DNA from: Kerstersia similis
GTDB lineage: Bacteria; Pseudomonadota; Gammaproteobacteria; Burkholderiales; Burkholderiaceae_B
Direction: 5' to 3'
Length of the DNA stretch: 55,971 nucleotides
Assembly (NCBI RefSeq): GCF_965139615.1
Contig: NZ_CBCSIQ010000027.1
Span: forward strand, 1-55,971
The position numbers and the translations under genes are program-made. Within the stretch, counting starts at the first letter, position 1, and every line of letters begins with the position of its first letter. Shown here one piece after another: positions 40,759-48,674 of this stretch. Below the pieces are notes generated by a model. It saw only the letters and a list, made by a program, of their open reading frames with translations, was not told where the DNA came from and searched no databases.

Positions 40759-42521
40759 GCTTGTGCCCACGAATCTCTCAGCGTGGTGATGCGATTGATC
40801 ACGGGCGCGTCGGTACGGGACAGTTCGCGGTCTGCAGCAAAATAGCCCAGGCGCTCGAATTGCCAGCTTTGGCCTGGCTCGGCCTGCAGGCCCGGCTCCA
40901 GCCAGCCGCGCACGACCTTGATCGAATCCGGGTTGAGGAAGTCCAGGAATTCCTTGTCGCCGGCGTCGGGGAAAGCGTCGGAGAAGAGACGGTCGTACAG
41001 GCGGATTTCGGCCGGCACGGCATGGGCTGCACTGACCCAGGTGATATTGCCCTTGACCTTGACGCTGTCGGCGCCCGGCGTACCGCTCTTGGTGTCAGGC
41101 AGGTATTCCGCATGCACTTCAGTGATATTGCCGTTGGCGTCTTTGCTGAAGCCCGTGCATTTCACGACATAGCCGTATTTCAGGCGCACCATGTTGCCGG
41201 GGAACAGGCGGAAATATTTCTTCGGCGCTTCCTCGCGGAAGTCGTCGCGTTCTATCCACAGTTCGCGCGAGAACGGGAAGTGGCGCTGGCCTGCTGCCGG
41301 GTCGTGCGGGTTGCGCGGTGCGCTGCACGGTTCGGTCTGGCCTTCGGGATAGTTGGTAATGATCAGCTTGATCGGATCCAGTACCGCCACGGCGCGCTCG
41401 GCCACGGGGTCGAGGTCGTCACGCAGCGCTTGCTCCAGCAGGCTGTAGTCGATACGCGAGTCGGCGCGCGAGACACCGATGCGTTCGCAGAACAGGCGGA
41501 TGGCCGAAGGCGTGTAGCCGCGGCGGCGCAGGCCGACCAGGGTCGGCATGCGCGGGTCGTCCCAGCCTTCCACCAGGCCATCCTGCACCAGCTTGAGCAG
41601 CTTGCGCTTGCTGGTCACGACATAGCTCAGGTTCAGGCGGGCGAATTCGTACTGATGCGGCAGCGGCTCGGCCAGCTGGCCGAGCTCGGCCAGGCGCGCC
41701 AGGATCCAGTCATAGAAGGGCCGCTGGTCTTCGAATTCCAGCGTGCAGATGCTGTGCGTGATGCCTTCCAGCGCGTCCTCGACCGGATGGGCCCAGGTGT
41801 ACATCGGATAAATGCACCATTTGTCGCCAGTGCGGTGATGGTGGGCATGGCGCACGCGGTACAGCACCGGATCGCGCAGGTTGATATTGGGCGATGCCAT
41901 GTCGATGCGGGCACGCAGCACCAGGCTGCCGTCCGGATGCTGGCCGTCGCGCATTTCGCGCAGGCGTTGCAGCGATTCCGCCGCCGGGCGGTCGCGCCAG
42001 GGGGAATTGGTACCCGCTTCGGTCAGCGAGCCGCGATTGGCGCGGATTTCCTCGGCGCTTTGTTCGTCCACATAGGCATGGCCGGCTTCGATCAACGCTT
42101 CGGCAAAGCCGTACATATCATCGAAGTAATCGCTGGCAAAATACAGGTTGCTTTCACCCGCAGCCGTCGTCCAGTCGAAACCCAGCCAACGCACGGCATC
42201 CTTGATGGCATCGACGTATTCCTGGTTTTCCTTTTCAGGATTGGTATCGTCGAAGCGCAGGTGGCAGACGCCGCCGTAATCACGGGCCAGGCCGAAATTC
42301 AGGCAGATGCTTTTGGCATGGCCGATATGCAGATAGCCATTGGGTTCCGGCGGGAACCGGGTGCGGATGCGCGCGGGGTCCTGCTGGCCCTGGGCCTGCA
42401 CGGAGGCAGGGCCGGGCGCGCCGGCCCAGAGCTTGCCGCGGAAGCGGTCGGCAGCCAGGTCGGACTCGATGATTTGACGGATAAAATTGGAAACCGGCGC
42501 TACCGGCGGAACTTGGCTCAT
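40755..42521 (-). CDS. glnS: glutaminyl-tRNA synthetase
   Basis: 588 residues. Class I synthetase signatures: FPPEPNGYLHIGHAKSICLNFGLA (HIGH motif as HIGH in YLHIGHAKS) and the KMSKS equivalent VTSKRKLLKLV. FIRQIIESDLAADRFRG near the N terminus is typical of bacterial GlnRS. The later beta-barrel anticodon-binding domains include KYFRLFPGNMVRLKYGYVVKC. It charges tRNA-Gln directly. The start MSQVPPVAPVSN at 42521 matches the family; a longer in-frame start would add 16 residues without support. It is the first gene of the min operon, coupled to minC by a 4-base overlap. Confidence 0.96.
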   Translation of the reverse strand: MSQVPPVAPVSNFIRQIIESDLAADRFRGKLWAGAPGPASVQAQGQQDPARIRTRFPPEPNGYLHIGHAKSICLNFGLARDYGGVCHLRFDDTNPEKENQEYVDAIKDAVRWLGFDWTTAAGESNLYFASDYFDDMYGFAEALIEAGHAYVDEQSAEEIRANRGSLTEAGTNSPWRDRPAAESLQRLREMRDGQHPDGSLVLRARIDMASPNINLRDPVLYRVRHAHHHRTGDKWCIYPMYTWAHPVEDALEGITHSICTLEFEDQRPFYDWILARLAELGQLAEPLPHQYEFARLNLSYVVTSKRKLLKLVQDGLVEGWDDPRMPTLVGLRRRGYTPSAIRLFCERIGVSRADSRIDYSLLEQALRDDLDPVAERAVAVLDPIKLIITNYPEGQTEPCSAPRNPHDPAAGQRHFPFSRELWIERDDFREEAPKKYFRLFPGNMVRLKYGYVVKCTGFSKDANGNITEVHAEYLPDTKSGTPGADSVKVKGNITWVSAAHAVPAEIRLYDRLFSDAFPDAGDKEFLDFLNPDSIKVVRGWLEPGLQAEPGQSWQFERLGYFAADRELSRTDAPVINRITTLRDSWAQA

Positions 42522-42824
42522 AACGCAGTGAGAATCGCGCAAAAGAAGTCGAAACATCAATTTTGCCACGGCTGCGGGAACAGGCTGTTATTCTCGCGAA
42601 ATTGTCGGTTTTCCAGCAACAATATCGCATGAGGCTGGAGCACTGTCTGTCTGCAGCGGGCAAGGCGGGGAGGGGCGCCATACTGGCGACACACAGTCGC
42701 CGCGGCCGGATGGGCCGCAGCGGTCAGGCCTGACAATACGACAAAGCGACAAAGCGGCGCAACTGGCCCTATGGCTGTTGTACATTCAGGCCCGTTGTAA
42801 TGTTGAGGGATCGGACTTTCACCC
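42522..42824. other. divergent region between glnS and the cydA-like gene
   Basis: 303 bases without a gene. It should contain promoters for both directions. A tandem short repeat GACAAAGC is at about 42750-42766. I see no clean FNR/Anr box (TTGAT-N4-ATCAA), which would be expected for a classical oxygen-controlled cytochrome bd operon. GAGGGA at 42805-42810 is 14 bases from the cydA-like ATG, a rather long spacing. Confidence 0.4.
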
Positions 42825-44168
42825 ATGACGGATTTCACTGCCCTGGCGCTGGCCCAGGTCCAGTTCCTTGGCGGACTGGGCTTTCACCAGGCCTTCCTGG
42901 CGCTGGCGGCAGCGCTGGCATGGCTGCTGTGCGGCATGAAGTGGCGTGCCCGCAGCGCGGTGGCCTGGCTGCCTGCATATCGTTTCTGGGTGCGGTTCTT
43001 TGCGCTGGCCTGGGTGCTGGCATTTGCCTCCGGCCTGCCCGTGCTGTTTCAGGCGGGCAGCCTGTGGCCGGGCCTGGGGGAGCGCGTCGGTAACGTCGCC
43101 GGGCCTTTGCTGGCAGCCATTGTGCTGACGGTTTTCCTGTTCAAGACCTGTTTTCTGGGCGTCATGCTGTTTGGCCAGATGCGCGTATCGCCCCGGGTGC
43201 ATGCGCTCAGCGTTTTCATGACGGCGGCAGGCCTGACGCTGACCCTGTTCTGGGAATTGGTGCTGCTGGGCTGGACGCATGCGCCGGTGGGCTCCACCTG
43301 GTTCAATGGCCAATATTATGTGAATGACTGGCGCGGGCTGCTGTTCGATGGCCTGGCGCCCTGGATGCTGTTGCGCGTGCTGGCGGGAGGGTTTCTTGCC
43401 GTCGCCTGCCTGATGACGGGCATATCGGCCTGGCAATCGTTGCGGCGGGAACTGTCGGACAGTGAAACGCGGGTATTTCGCCTGGGGCTTTGGCTGGCCT
43501 TGGCCAGCCTGCTGGCCTGGGGTGGCGCCTTGCTGGCGCAGGTGCCCATGCTGGCGGCCTGGCAGCCGGTGCAACTGGCGGCGTTGGCCGGGCTCTGGGA
43601 AAGCGGTCAGGATGCTTCTCTGGTGCTTTTCGCCTGGCCGGATCAGGCGGCCCAGGTCAATTTGGCAGAATGGCGCCTGGGTCTGTTCGAATGGCCCTGG
43701 CTCGCGCATCAGCTGGAAGGGGCCTGGGCCGGTCTGGATCAGGCTTCCGGCATGCTGCCGCCGGTGGCGGCCGTCTTCTTGACGGCGCGTTTGCTGGCCG
43801 TGCTGGCGCTGGTGATCGTCCTGGCACTGCTGGGCGCGCTCTGGCATGCGCAACGGCGCGGCTGGCAGCGCATGTCGGCCTGGCCGACGGCGTGGCGCCG
43901 CCTGCTCGCCAGCCTGACATTTGCCGGCTTGCTGATGCTGGCCGTATCGCTGTGGCTAGGGGAAATGGGGCGGGTTCCGTACTTCGTCTCTGGCACCATT
44001 ACTTTTGCTGAAGTGGGCAACAGCCTGCCGGTGGCCGGTTTGTGGGCCAGCCTGGCGGCCTATGTCGTGGTGCTGGGGCTCGGGGTCTGGGGATTTGCGC
44101 GGATGCTGTTCCAGGCGGCACGGCATGGCGTGGTACCGGTGCGCCGGGCAGGGGAGACGCTGCGATGA
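42825..44168 (+). CDS. cydA: divergent cytochrome bd-type oxidase subunit I (CydA-like)
   Basis: 447 residues, about nine membrane helices; E. coli CydA is 522. By alignment to E. coli CydA from memory, H19 (haem d ligand) is kept as H21, and E445 with R448 (E of EYGRQPW) are kept as E380 and R383 in GEMGRVPY. But H186 and M393, the haem b558 ligands, are R184 and L324. The helix-III glutamates E99 and E107 are I99 and K107. K252 and E257 of the quinol site are also replaced. So it should hold the two high-spin haems but no normal b558 or quinol site. It is translationally coupled to the CydB-like gene (ATGA). Electron donor and reaction are unknown; the cyd symbol marks family only. Confidence 0.8.
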   Translation: MTDFTALALAQVQFLGGLGFHQAFLALAAALAWLLCGMKWRARSAVAWLPAYRFWVRFFALAWVLAFASGLPVLFQAGSLWPGLGERVGNVAGPLLAAIVLTVFLFKTCFLGVMLFGQMRVSPRVHALSVFMTAAGLTLTLFWELVLLGWTHAPVGSTWFNGQYYVNDWRGLLFDGLAPWMLLRVLAGGFLAVACLMTGISAWQSLRRELSDSETRVFRLGLWLALASLLAWGGALLAQVPMLAAWQPVQLAALAGLWESGQDASLVLFAWPDQAAQVNLAEWRLGLFEWPWLAHQLEGAWAGLDQASGMLPPVAAVFLTARLLAVLALVIVLALLGALWHAQRRGWQRMSAWPTAWRRLLASLTFAGLLMLAVSLWLGEMGRVPYFVSGTITFAEVGNSLPVAGLWASLAAYVVVLGLGVWGFARMLFQAARHGVVPVRRAGETLR

Positions 44169-45196
44169 TCATGGGGCTGGCCAATTCATTGGGCATGCAG
44201 GTTCAGGATCCCGCATTCTGGCTGCCGCTGGCCTGTTTGGCCGTGTTGTGGGTGCTATTGATCGCCGGCGCCATCCTGGACGGGTTCGATCTGGGCGTGG
44301 GGGTGTTGCTGCCGCTGGCGCCGCCGGAGGCCCGGCAACGTCTTTGGGCGCACCTGGGGGCCTGGCGTGATGCCAATGGCGCCTGGCTGCTGCTGGCCGC
44401 CGGCCTGTTCGCCAGCGCATTTCCAGCCGCCTGGGGGCAGGTCATGGGCAGGCTGTACGCGCCCCTGACGCTGGTGTTGCTGGGCGGCATCCTGCGTTCG
44501 GTGTGTTTCGAGTTCCGCTACCGCGCCCGGCCGGCTGATCGTGCGCGCTGGTTGCACGGGTTCTGGGTCGGCGCCGTGCTGACGGCCCTGGGCCACGGTT
44601 GGGTGATGGGGCGTATTGCCACCGGCTACCAAGGGGGCGTGACCTATCTCTTGTTTGATTTGATGTGCGGTTTGTGCGCGCTGGCGACATATATCGTGCT
44701 GGCGGCCAGCTGGTTGTCCGCCCGCTTGCAGGGCGGGCTGCAGGAACGCGCCGTGAACTGGGCCCGGCGCATGATCCCCTGGAGTGCGACCGGCATGCTG
44801 GCGGTGGCCATGACGCTGGGCCTGCTCAATGGCGGTGTCTTGCACCGCTGGAGCAATGGTGGCGATTGGCGTGCCGCGCTGGCATTCTGGGGGGCGATGC
44901 TGCTTTGCATGATCGCTTTGGATTTTTCGCTGACGCGCCGCCGGGGGCGGCTGCGCAGCTGGCTGCCGTGTGTGCTGACGCTGCTCTTGTTGCTGCTGAT
45001 GCTGATAGGCGTGGCATTCAGCCTGTTCCCCTACCTGATCCTCGACGAAGTGACGATCTGGGACGGTTCCGCCGACCCCAGCTCACAGCGCCTGGCGCTG
45101 GCGGCTGCGGTCGTGGCGGTGCCGGTATTGCTGGTGGTCAGTCTGATGAACTATCGGAGCCTGTTTGCTCGTCCGTCAGAGACAGGGGAATACTGA
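44165..45196 (+). CDS. cydB: cytochrome bd-type oxidase subunit II (CydB-like)
   Basis: 343 residues, about eight or nine membrane helices. CydB motifs are AILDGFDLGVGVLLPL, DANGAWLLLAAG (canonical DGNEVWL), GGILRSVCFEFRYRA and the C-terminal FPYLILDEVTIWDGSADPSSQ, which matches the canonical SPYVIPPSLTIW...PPSSQ region. It pairs with the CydA-like subunit upstream, whose stop overlaps its ATG. Less divergent than subunit I. The 3' end overlaps the convergent histidine kinase gene by 59 bases. No CydX-like small gene or cydDC assembly genes are seen nearby. Confidence 0.85.
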   Translation: MIMGLANSLGMQVQDPAFWLPLACLAVLWVLLIAGAILDGFDLGVGVLLPLAPPEARQRLWAHLGAWRDANGAWLLLAAGLFASAFPAAWGQVMGRLYAPLTLVLLGGILRSVCFEFRYRARPADRARWLHGFWVGAVLTALGHGWVMGRIATGYQGGVTYLLFDLMCGLCALATYIVLAASWLSARLQGGLQERAVNWARRMIPWSATGMLAVAMTLGLLNGGVLHRWSNGGDWRAALAFWGAMLLCMIALDFSLTRRRGRLRSWLPCVLTLLLLLLMLIGVAFSLFPYLILDEVTIWDGSADPSSQRLALAAAVVAVPVLLVVSLMNYRSLFARPSETGEY

Positions 45197-46553
45197 CGCG
45201 TACCCGCAGGCCGCCGCCGGGCGCATCATCCAGTTGCAGCACACCATGATGGGCACGTGCGATGGTGTCGGCCAGCGCCAGGCCCAGCCCGACGTTGCCG
45301 GTGCGGGTGCGCGCATCGTCCAGCCGCAGGAAGGGGCGCAGCGCTTCGTGGCGACGCTCCACGGGGATGCCAGGACCATGATCGTCCAGGATGATGTGCG
45401 CGTGCTGGGTATCGGTTTCCAGCGTAATGCGGATGGGCGGCTGCCCATGGTGCATGGCATTGCTGACCAGATTGTCCAGCAGGCGGCGCAGGGCGCCGTC
45501 GTCCAGGCGTAGCGGGACGGGGCGGGCAAGTTTGTCGTGCAGGGTGATATCCAGGCCGCTGTTATGCCAGAGCTTGACATACTCCTGCAACCAGGCGCGG
45601 ATTTCCAGCGTCGTGGGGCGGTAGGCGGCCGGGTCGCTGCCCCGGACGAAATCCAGGAACTGGCCGATCATGTGCTGCATATCCTGCAGGTCTTTGCGCA
45701 TGCCTTCGCAGAAGGTGGGGTCGCTGGACATTTCAATGCGCAGCCACATGCGCGAGAGCGGCCCTTTCAGGTCATGCGGCAGGCCGGCCAGCAGGGTGCG
45801 GCGGACGGCATCGGATTCGGCCAGCGCATCCAGCATGGCATTGAAGCGTTCGCCCAGCAGCCGGGTTTCGTCCGGGCCCGAGGGCTGGACGCGGCTGGGC
45901 TTGCCGGCCGCCAGCTGGTCGGCCGCTTCGGCCAGTCGGGTCATGGGGCGGGAGATATGCCAGGAGAACCAGCCGGCGAGCATCAGAACCCCGCTGAGAG
46001 TCAGCAGCCAGATGACGATGATATGCGCCGCCAGGGGCGGATCCAGCCGATCCAGCGGTACGACCAGCCATTCGGTACTTGATTTTTCCTGAGGGTGGGA
46101 CAGGGAAATATAGAGCCGTGCCGCCTGCCCTTGGCTGGCAGCAACCAGGGTGCCGTCGCCCAGGCTGGCATTGACCCGTTCGACGAAGGCCTGCAACTGC
46201 GGCGACGCATTGACCGTACGCGAGAGCGAGCTGGACATGCCCGAATGAGGGTGCAGCTTGACATCGGCCGGCAATTGGCGATTCCAGAGATACCACTGGC
46301 CGTGTGAGGCGCGGCGCACGAAGTCGGCGCGCTCATCGGGTTCGATATGGGCCACGGCCGCCTGCAGGGTATGCAGCGCGGTGATGATCAGATCGTATTT
46401 GACGGGATCGACGTAGCGCTCCTGGTAGCGGTCGATCATGAGCATGGTCACTGTATGGGAAAACAACACAGCACCTAGCACCAGAAAGGCCACCCGCGCG
46501 CGCAGCGAGCGGGGAACCAGATAGCGGCAGGCAAGGCGGCGCAGCAGGCTCAT
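45138..46553 (-). CDS. sensor histidine kinase, EnvZ-like
   Basis: 471 residues. A first membrane helix (about 21-40), a periplasmic domain of about 135 residues, a second helix (about 177-196), a HAMP domain (ISRPMTRLAEAADQLAAGKP), a HisKA domain with the phosphoacceptor H260 (LAGLPHDLKGPLSRM), and a HATPase domain with N box LLDNLVSNAMHHG, G1 DDHGPGIP and G2 GNVGLGLALADT. The arrangement is that of EnvZ/RisS-type kinases. It lies 8 bases after the OmpR-type regulator gene in one operon. The 3' end overlaps convergent cydB by 59 bases. The signal sensed is unknown. Confidence 0.92.
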   Translation of the reverse strand: MSLLRRLACRYLVPRSLRARVAFLVLGAVLFSHTVTMLMIDRYQERYVDPVKYDLIITALHTLQAAVAHIEPDERADFVRRASHGQWYLWNRQLPADVKLHPHSGMSSSLSRTVNASPQLQAFVERVNASLGDGTLVAASQGQAARLYISLSHPQEKSSTEWLVVPLDRLDPPLAAHIIVIWLLTLSGVLMLAGWFSWHISRPMTRLAEAADQLAAGKPSRVQPSGPDETRLLGERFNAMLDALAESDAVRRTLLAGLPHDLKGPLSRMWLRIEMSSDPTFCEGMRKDLQDMQHMIGQFLDFVRGSDPAAYRPTTLEIRAWLQEYVKLWHNSGLDITLHDKLARPVPLRLDDGALRRLLDNLVSNAMHHGQPPIRITLETDTQHAHIILDDHGPGIPVERRHEALRPFLRLDDARTRTGNVGLGLALADTIARAHHGVLQLDDAPGGGLRVRVSIPLSLTDEQTGSDSSSD

Positions 46554-46561
46554 TGCGGGAT

Positions 46562-47260
46562 TCAGGGGGCGAAGCGGTAGCCGATGCCCCAGACGGTCTG
46601 GATCCAGCGCGGTTGCTTGGGGTCTTCTTCCAGGACACGCCGCAGGCGCAGAATGGCGATGTCGATGGCGCGGTCGTTGCGCTCGCCATCATCATCGCGT
46701 GCCAGTGCCAGCAGTTTTTCACGGCTCAGCGGCTTGCCAGGGTTGTTGACGAAGGCTTCCAGCAGGTTGATTTCACCACCGGTCAGGTGCATGGGCTCGC
46801 CGGCGCGGAACAGTTGGCGTCGGATCGGGTCATAGGTGAATGGCCCGAAATTGACCGGGTTGGTGCGGTTCAGCGCCGACGGCCCGACCTTGCGGCGCAG
46901 CACGGCTTCGATGCGGGCCAGCAGTTCCCGAGGGTCGAAAGGCTTGCCCAGGTAATCGTCGGCACCGGCTTCCAGGCCGCTGATGCGATCCTGTGTCTCG
47001 TCGCGGGCGGTCAGGAGGATAATGGGAATGTCTTCCCCTTGTTCGCGCAACTGGCGGCAGGCCAGGGCGCCATCGCCGCCCGGCAGCATGCGATCCAGCA
47101 CGATCAGGTCTGGCGAGTAGCGTGCAATGCGTGCCGGCAGGTCGGTGGCATCCGGCGCCAGCAGGGTGTCATAGCCATGGCGGTTGAGGTATTCGGCGAG
47201 GAGCTGCCGCAGGGCAGGGTCGTCATCGACGACCAGCAGTTTGCTGGGAAGTTTGTCCAT
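46562..47260 (-). CDS. OmpR-family response regulator
   Basis: 232 residues. Receiver domain: acidic pair VVDDDP, phosphoacceptor D56 (DLIVLDRMLPG), and the conserved Lys in LGKPF. The C-terminal winged helix of OmpR/PhoB type (TGGEINLLEAFVNNPGKPLS, DRAIDIAILRLRRVLEED, IQTVWGIGYRFAP) binds DNA. It forms a two-component pair with the kinase directly downstream. The overall look is OmpR/RisA-like, so envelope or osmotic genes are plausible targets, including the divergent usher-like gene 125 bases away, but no binding site can be assigned. Confidence 0.93.
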   Translation of the reverse strand: MDKLPSKLLVVDDDPALRQLLAEYLNRHGYDTLLAPDATDLPARIARYSPDLIVLDRMLPGGDGALACRQLREQGEDIPIILLTARDETQDRISGLEAGADDYLGKPFDPRELLARIEAVLRRKVGPSALNRTNPVNFGPFTYDPIRRQLFRAGEPMHLTGGEINLLEAFVNNPGKPLSREKLLALARDDDGERNDRAIDIAILRLRRVLEEDPKQPRWIQTVWGIGYRFAP

Positions 47261-47384
47261 GGCGTACAGGGAAGAAATCTAGGATGCAAGCAGTGTCGCT
47301 TGCGCAGGCGTGGTGATCAAGATGTGGAAACGCTTTGAAATGTTCCGCATTCCGGCGTCAAGCCGGGGTGCACCGGGGCCAGGC

Positions 47385-48530
47385 ATGAAAAATGGCCTGC
47401 CTGGCGGGGGCGGCAGGCTCGGGAACGCAGGCTGGCAGGGCAGGATACGGCGCCAGGGCATACGCGCTGGTGGCGCGCTGCTGTTGGTGTTGCCGCTGAC
47501 GGTGCTGGCCGCCTGGGAAGATGCCAGCGGCCTGGAACGCCTGTCGCCGGTCAGGTTGTATGCCGTGCCGGAACCCGTGGCGCCCCAGGCCATGACGCCT
47601 GAGGAGGTAGGCATGGCCGGCCAGGGCGGGGCGGGCGCCTTGGATGTCTATGGATTGAACTGGCAGCCGGTGCTGCGCCCGCAGGGCACCGCCGACGCAC
47701 GGACGGAGCCTGCGCGCGATGCGCGCAATGCCACCCTGGAAGGGCGCCTGGGCCTGAGTACGGATGGCATGGCGCGCTGGGTGTACCGGGGCGCCGAAGG
47801 GCCGGATCTGGCTTTCGGCGCCTTGCCGGGGAGCGGCCTGAAATTGTCAGGTAGTGCGCCGATCGCCGGCGTGCGCTTGCAGAGCGGCCGGATGGATGGG
47901 GTGCTGGCGCCGGGCGCCGTCGGGTATTCCTCAGCGCTGGGGTGGTTGGATTATTCCGCCTGGAATGCCGGCTCCGGCGCAGTGGAATATGGCGTCTCAG
48001 CGGGACAGACGGCCGTTCGCTACGGTTGGCAGAACGACCTGACGCTGGAGGGCCAGGTGCAAACGGCGGCAAAAATGCGCAACGTCGGCCTGGGAGGGGT
48101 CTATTCGCTGGGTGAGTGGGGACGTTTGCGGGCCGGTGCGGCGCATAGCCGGTATGAGCGCGTCGAGGGTTCACGCTACAACCTGGGCTATGTCGTGAAT
48201 GTCTATGACTGGCTGGAGGTCGGTTATCGCGCCGAATACGCCATGAGCGGTTATAGCGACCTGAGCCGCTATGCCTCAGGCCCGCTGGCGCAACCCCGCA
48301 TGCAAGGAACCCTGGAAACCGGCGTGCCGTTGGCAAATTGGGGAACGATCAGCGGCACCTATTCCGATGTACGTTACGGCAATACCACGGTGCAGCGCAT
48401 GGGAATTGCCCATAGCCTGGCGTTGCGGCGCAATGTGCAGCTCAAGTGGGAGGCGGATCGGGACATCGTCTCCGGCGATTACGGGATGCGCCTGAATCTC
48501 AGCCTGCCGGTCAATCTGCTGGGCGACTGA
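47385..48530 (+). CDS. usher-like outer-membrane beta-barrel protein (solitary, short)
   Basis: 381 residues from ATG 47385; an in-frame GTG at 47310 is possible. The N-terminal hydrophobic stretch GGALLLVLPLTVLA after a basic region suggests an export signal. The mature part alternates aromatic beta-strands. VRYGWQNDLTLEGQVQ, NVGLGGVYSLGEWGRLRAG, RYNLGYVVNVYDWLEVGYR and SGYSDLSRYASG resemble the barrel of fimbrial ushers of chaperone-usher systems. It is less than half a normal usher (about 800), and no chaperone or pilin gene is near. The product may be an adapted small barrel or a reduced relic. It is transcribed divergently from the response regulator. Confidence 0.55.
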   Translation: MKNGLPGGGGRLGNAGWQGRIRRQGIRAGGALLLVLPLTVLAAWEDASGLERLSPVRLYAVPEPVAPQAMTPEEVGMAGQGGAGALDVYGLNWQPVLRPQGTADARTEPARDARNATLEGRLGLSTDGMARWVYRGAEGPDLAFGALPGSGLKLSGSAPIAGVRLQSGRMDGVLAPGAVGYSSALGWLDYSAWNAGSGAVEYGVSAGQTAVRYGWQNDLTLEGQVQTAAKMRNVGLGGVYSLGEWGRLRAGAAHSRYERVEGSRYNLGYVVNVYDWLEVGYRAEYAMSGYSDLSRYASGPLAQPRMQGTLETGVPLANWGTISGTYSDVRYGNTTVQRMGIAHSLALRRNVQLKWEADRDIVSGDYGMRLNLSLPVNLLGD

Positions 48531-48591
48531 TGCGCCTCAGGCGCCTCCCGCGCCGGTTTCCCTGGCCGGGATGCGGCGCAGGAAAGACACG

Positions 48592-48618
48592 CTGCCGGAT
48601 TGAGGTACGATCCGGCAG
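48592..48618. other. 9-bp inverted repeat upstream of recQ
   Basis: CTGCCGGAT and ATCCGGCAG flank a 9-base centre, 62 bases after the usher-like stop. A TAAAAT at 48620-48625 directly after it could be a -10 for recQ, in which case this is an operator. Otherwise it is a 3' hairpin of the upstream gene. Confidence 0.4.
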
Positions 48619-48648
48619 GTAAAATGCTTTCATGTCTAATTCGAATCC

Positions 48649-48666
48649 TGCGCCAGGCCTGGCGCA
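48649..48666. promoter_or_regulatory. perfect 18-bp palindrome just before recQ
   Basis: TGCGCCAGG followed by CCTGGCGCA, fully self-complementary, ends 8 bases before the recQ ATG where a ribosome-binding site would be. It could be a repressor site or, in RNA, an intermolecular pairing element. No other Shine-Dalgarno sequence is visible for recQ apart from the AGG inside it. Confidence 0.45.
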
Positions 48667-48674
48667 TTCTCATC

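Noticed and set aside
40761..42632. 623-codon plus-strand frame opposite glnS
   Set aside because: Shadow of glnS; low-complexity translation with no domain, and the opposite strand is an unambiguous synthetase.
42522..42824. FNR/Anr site before the cydA-like gene
   Set aside because: No TTGAT-N4-ATCAA match could be found in the region.
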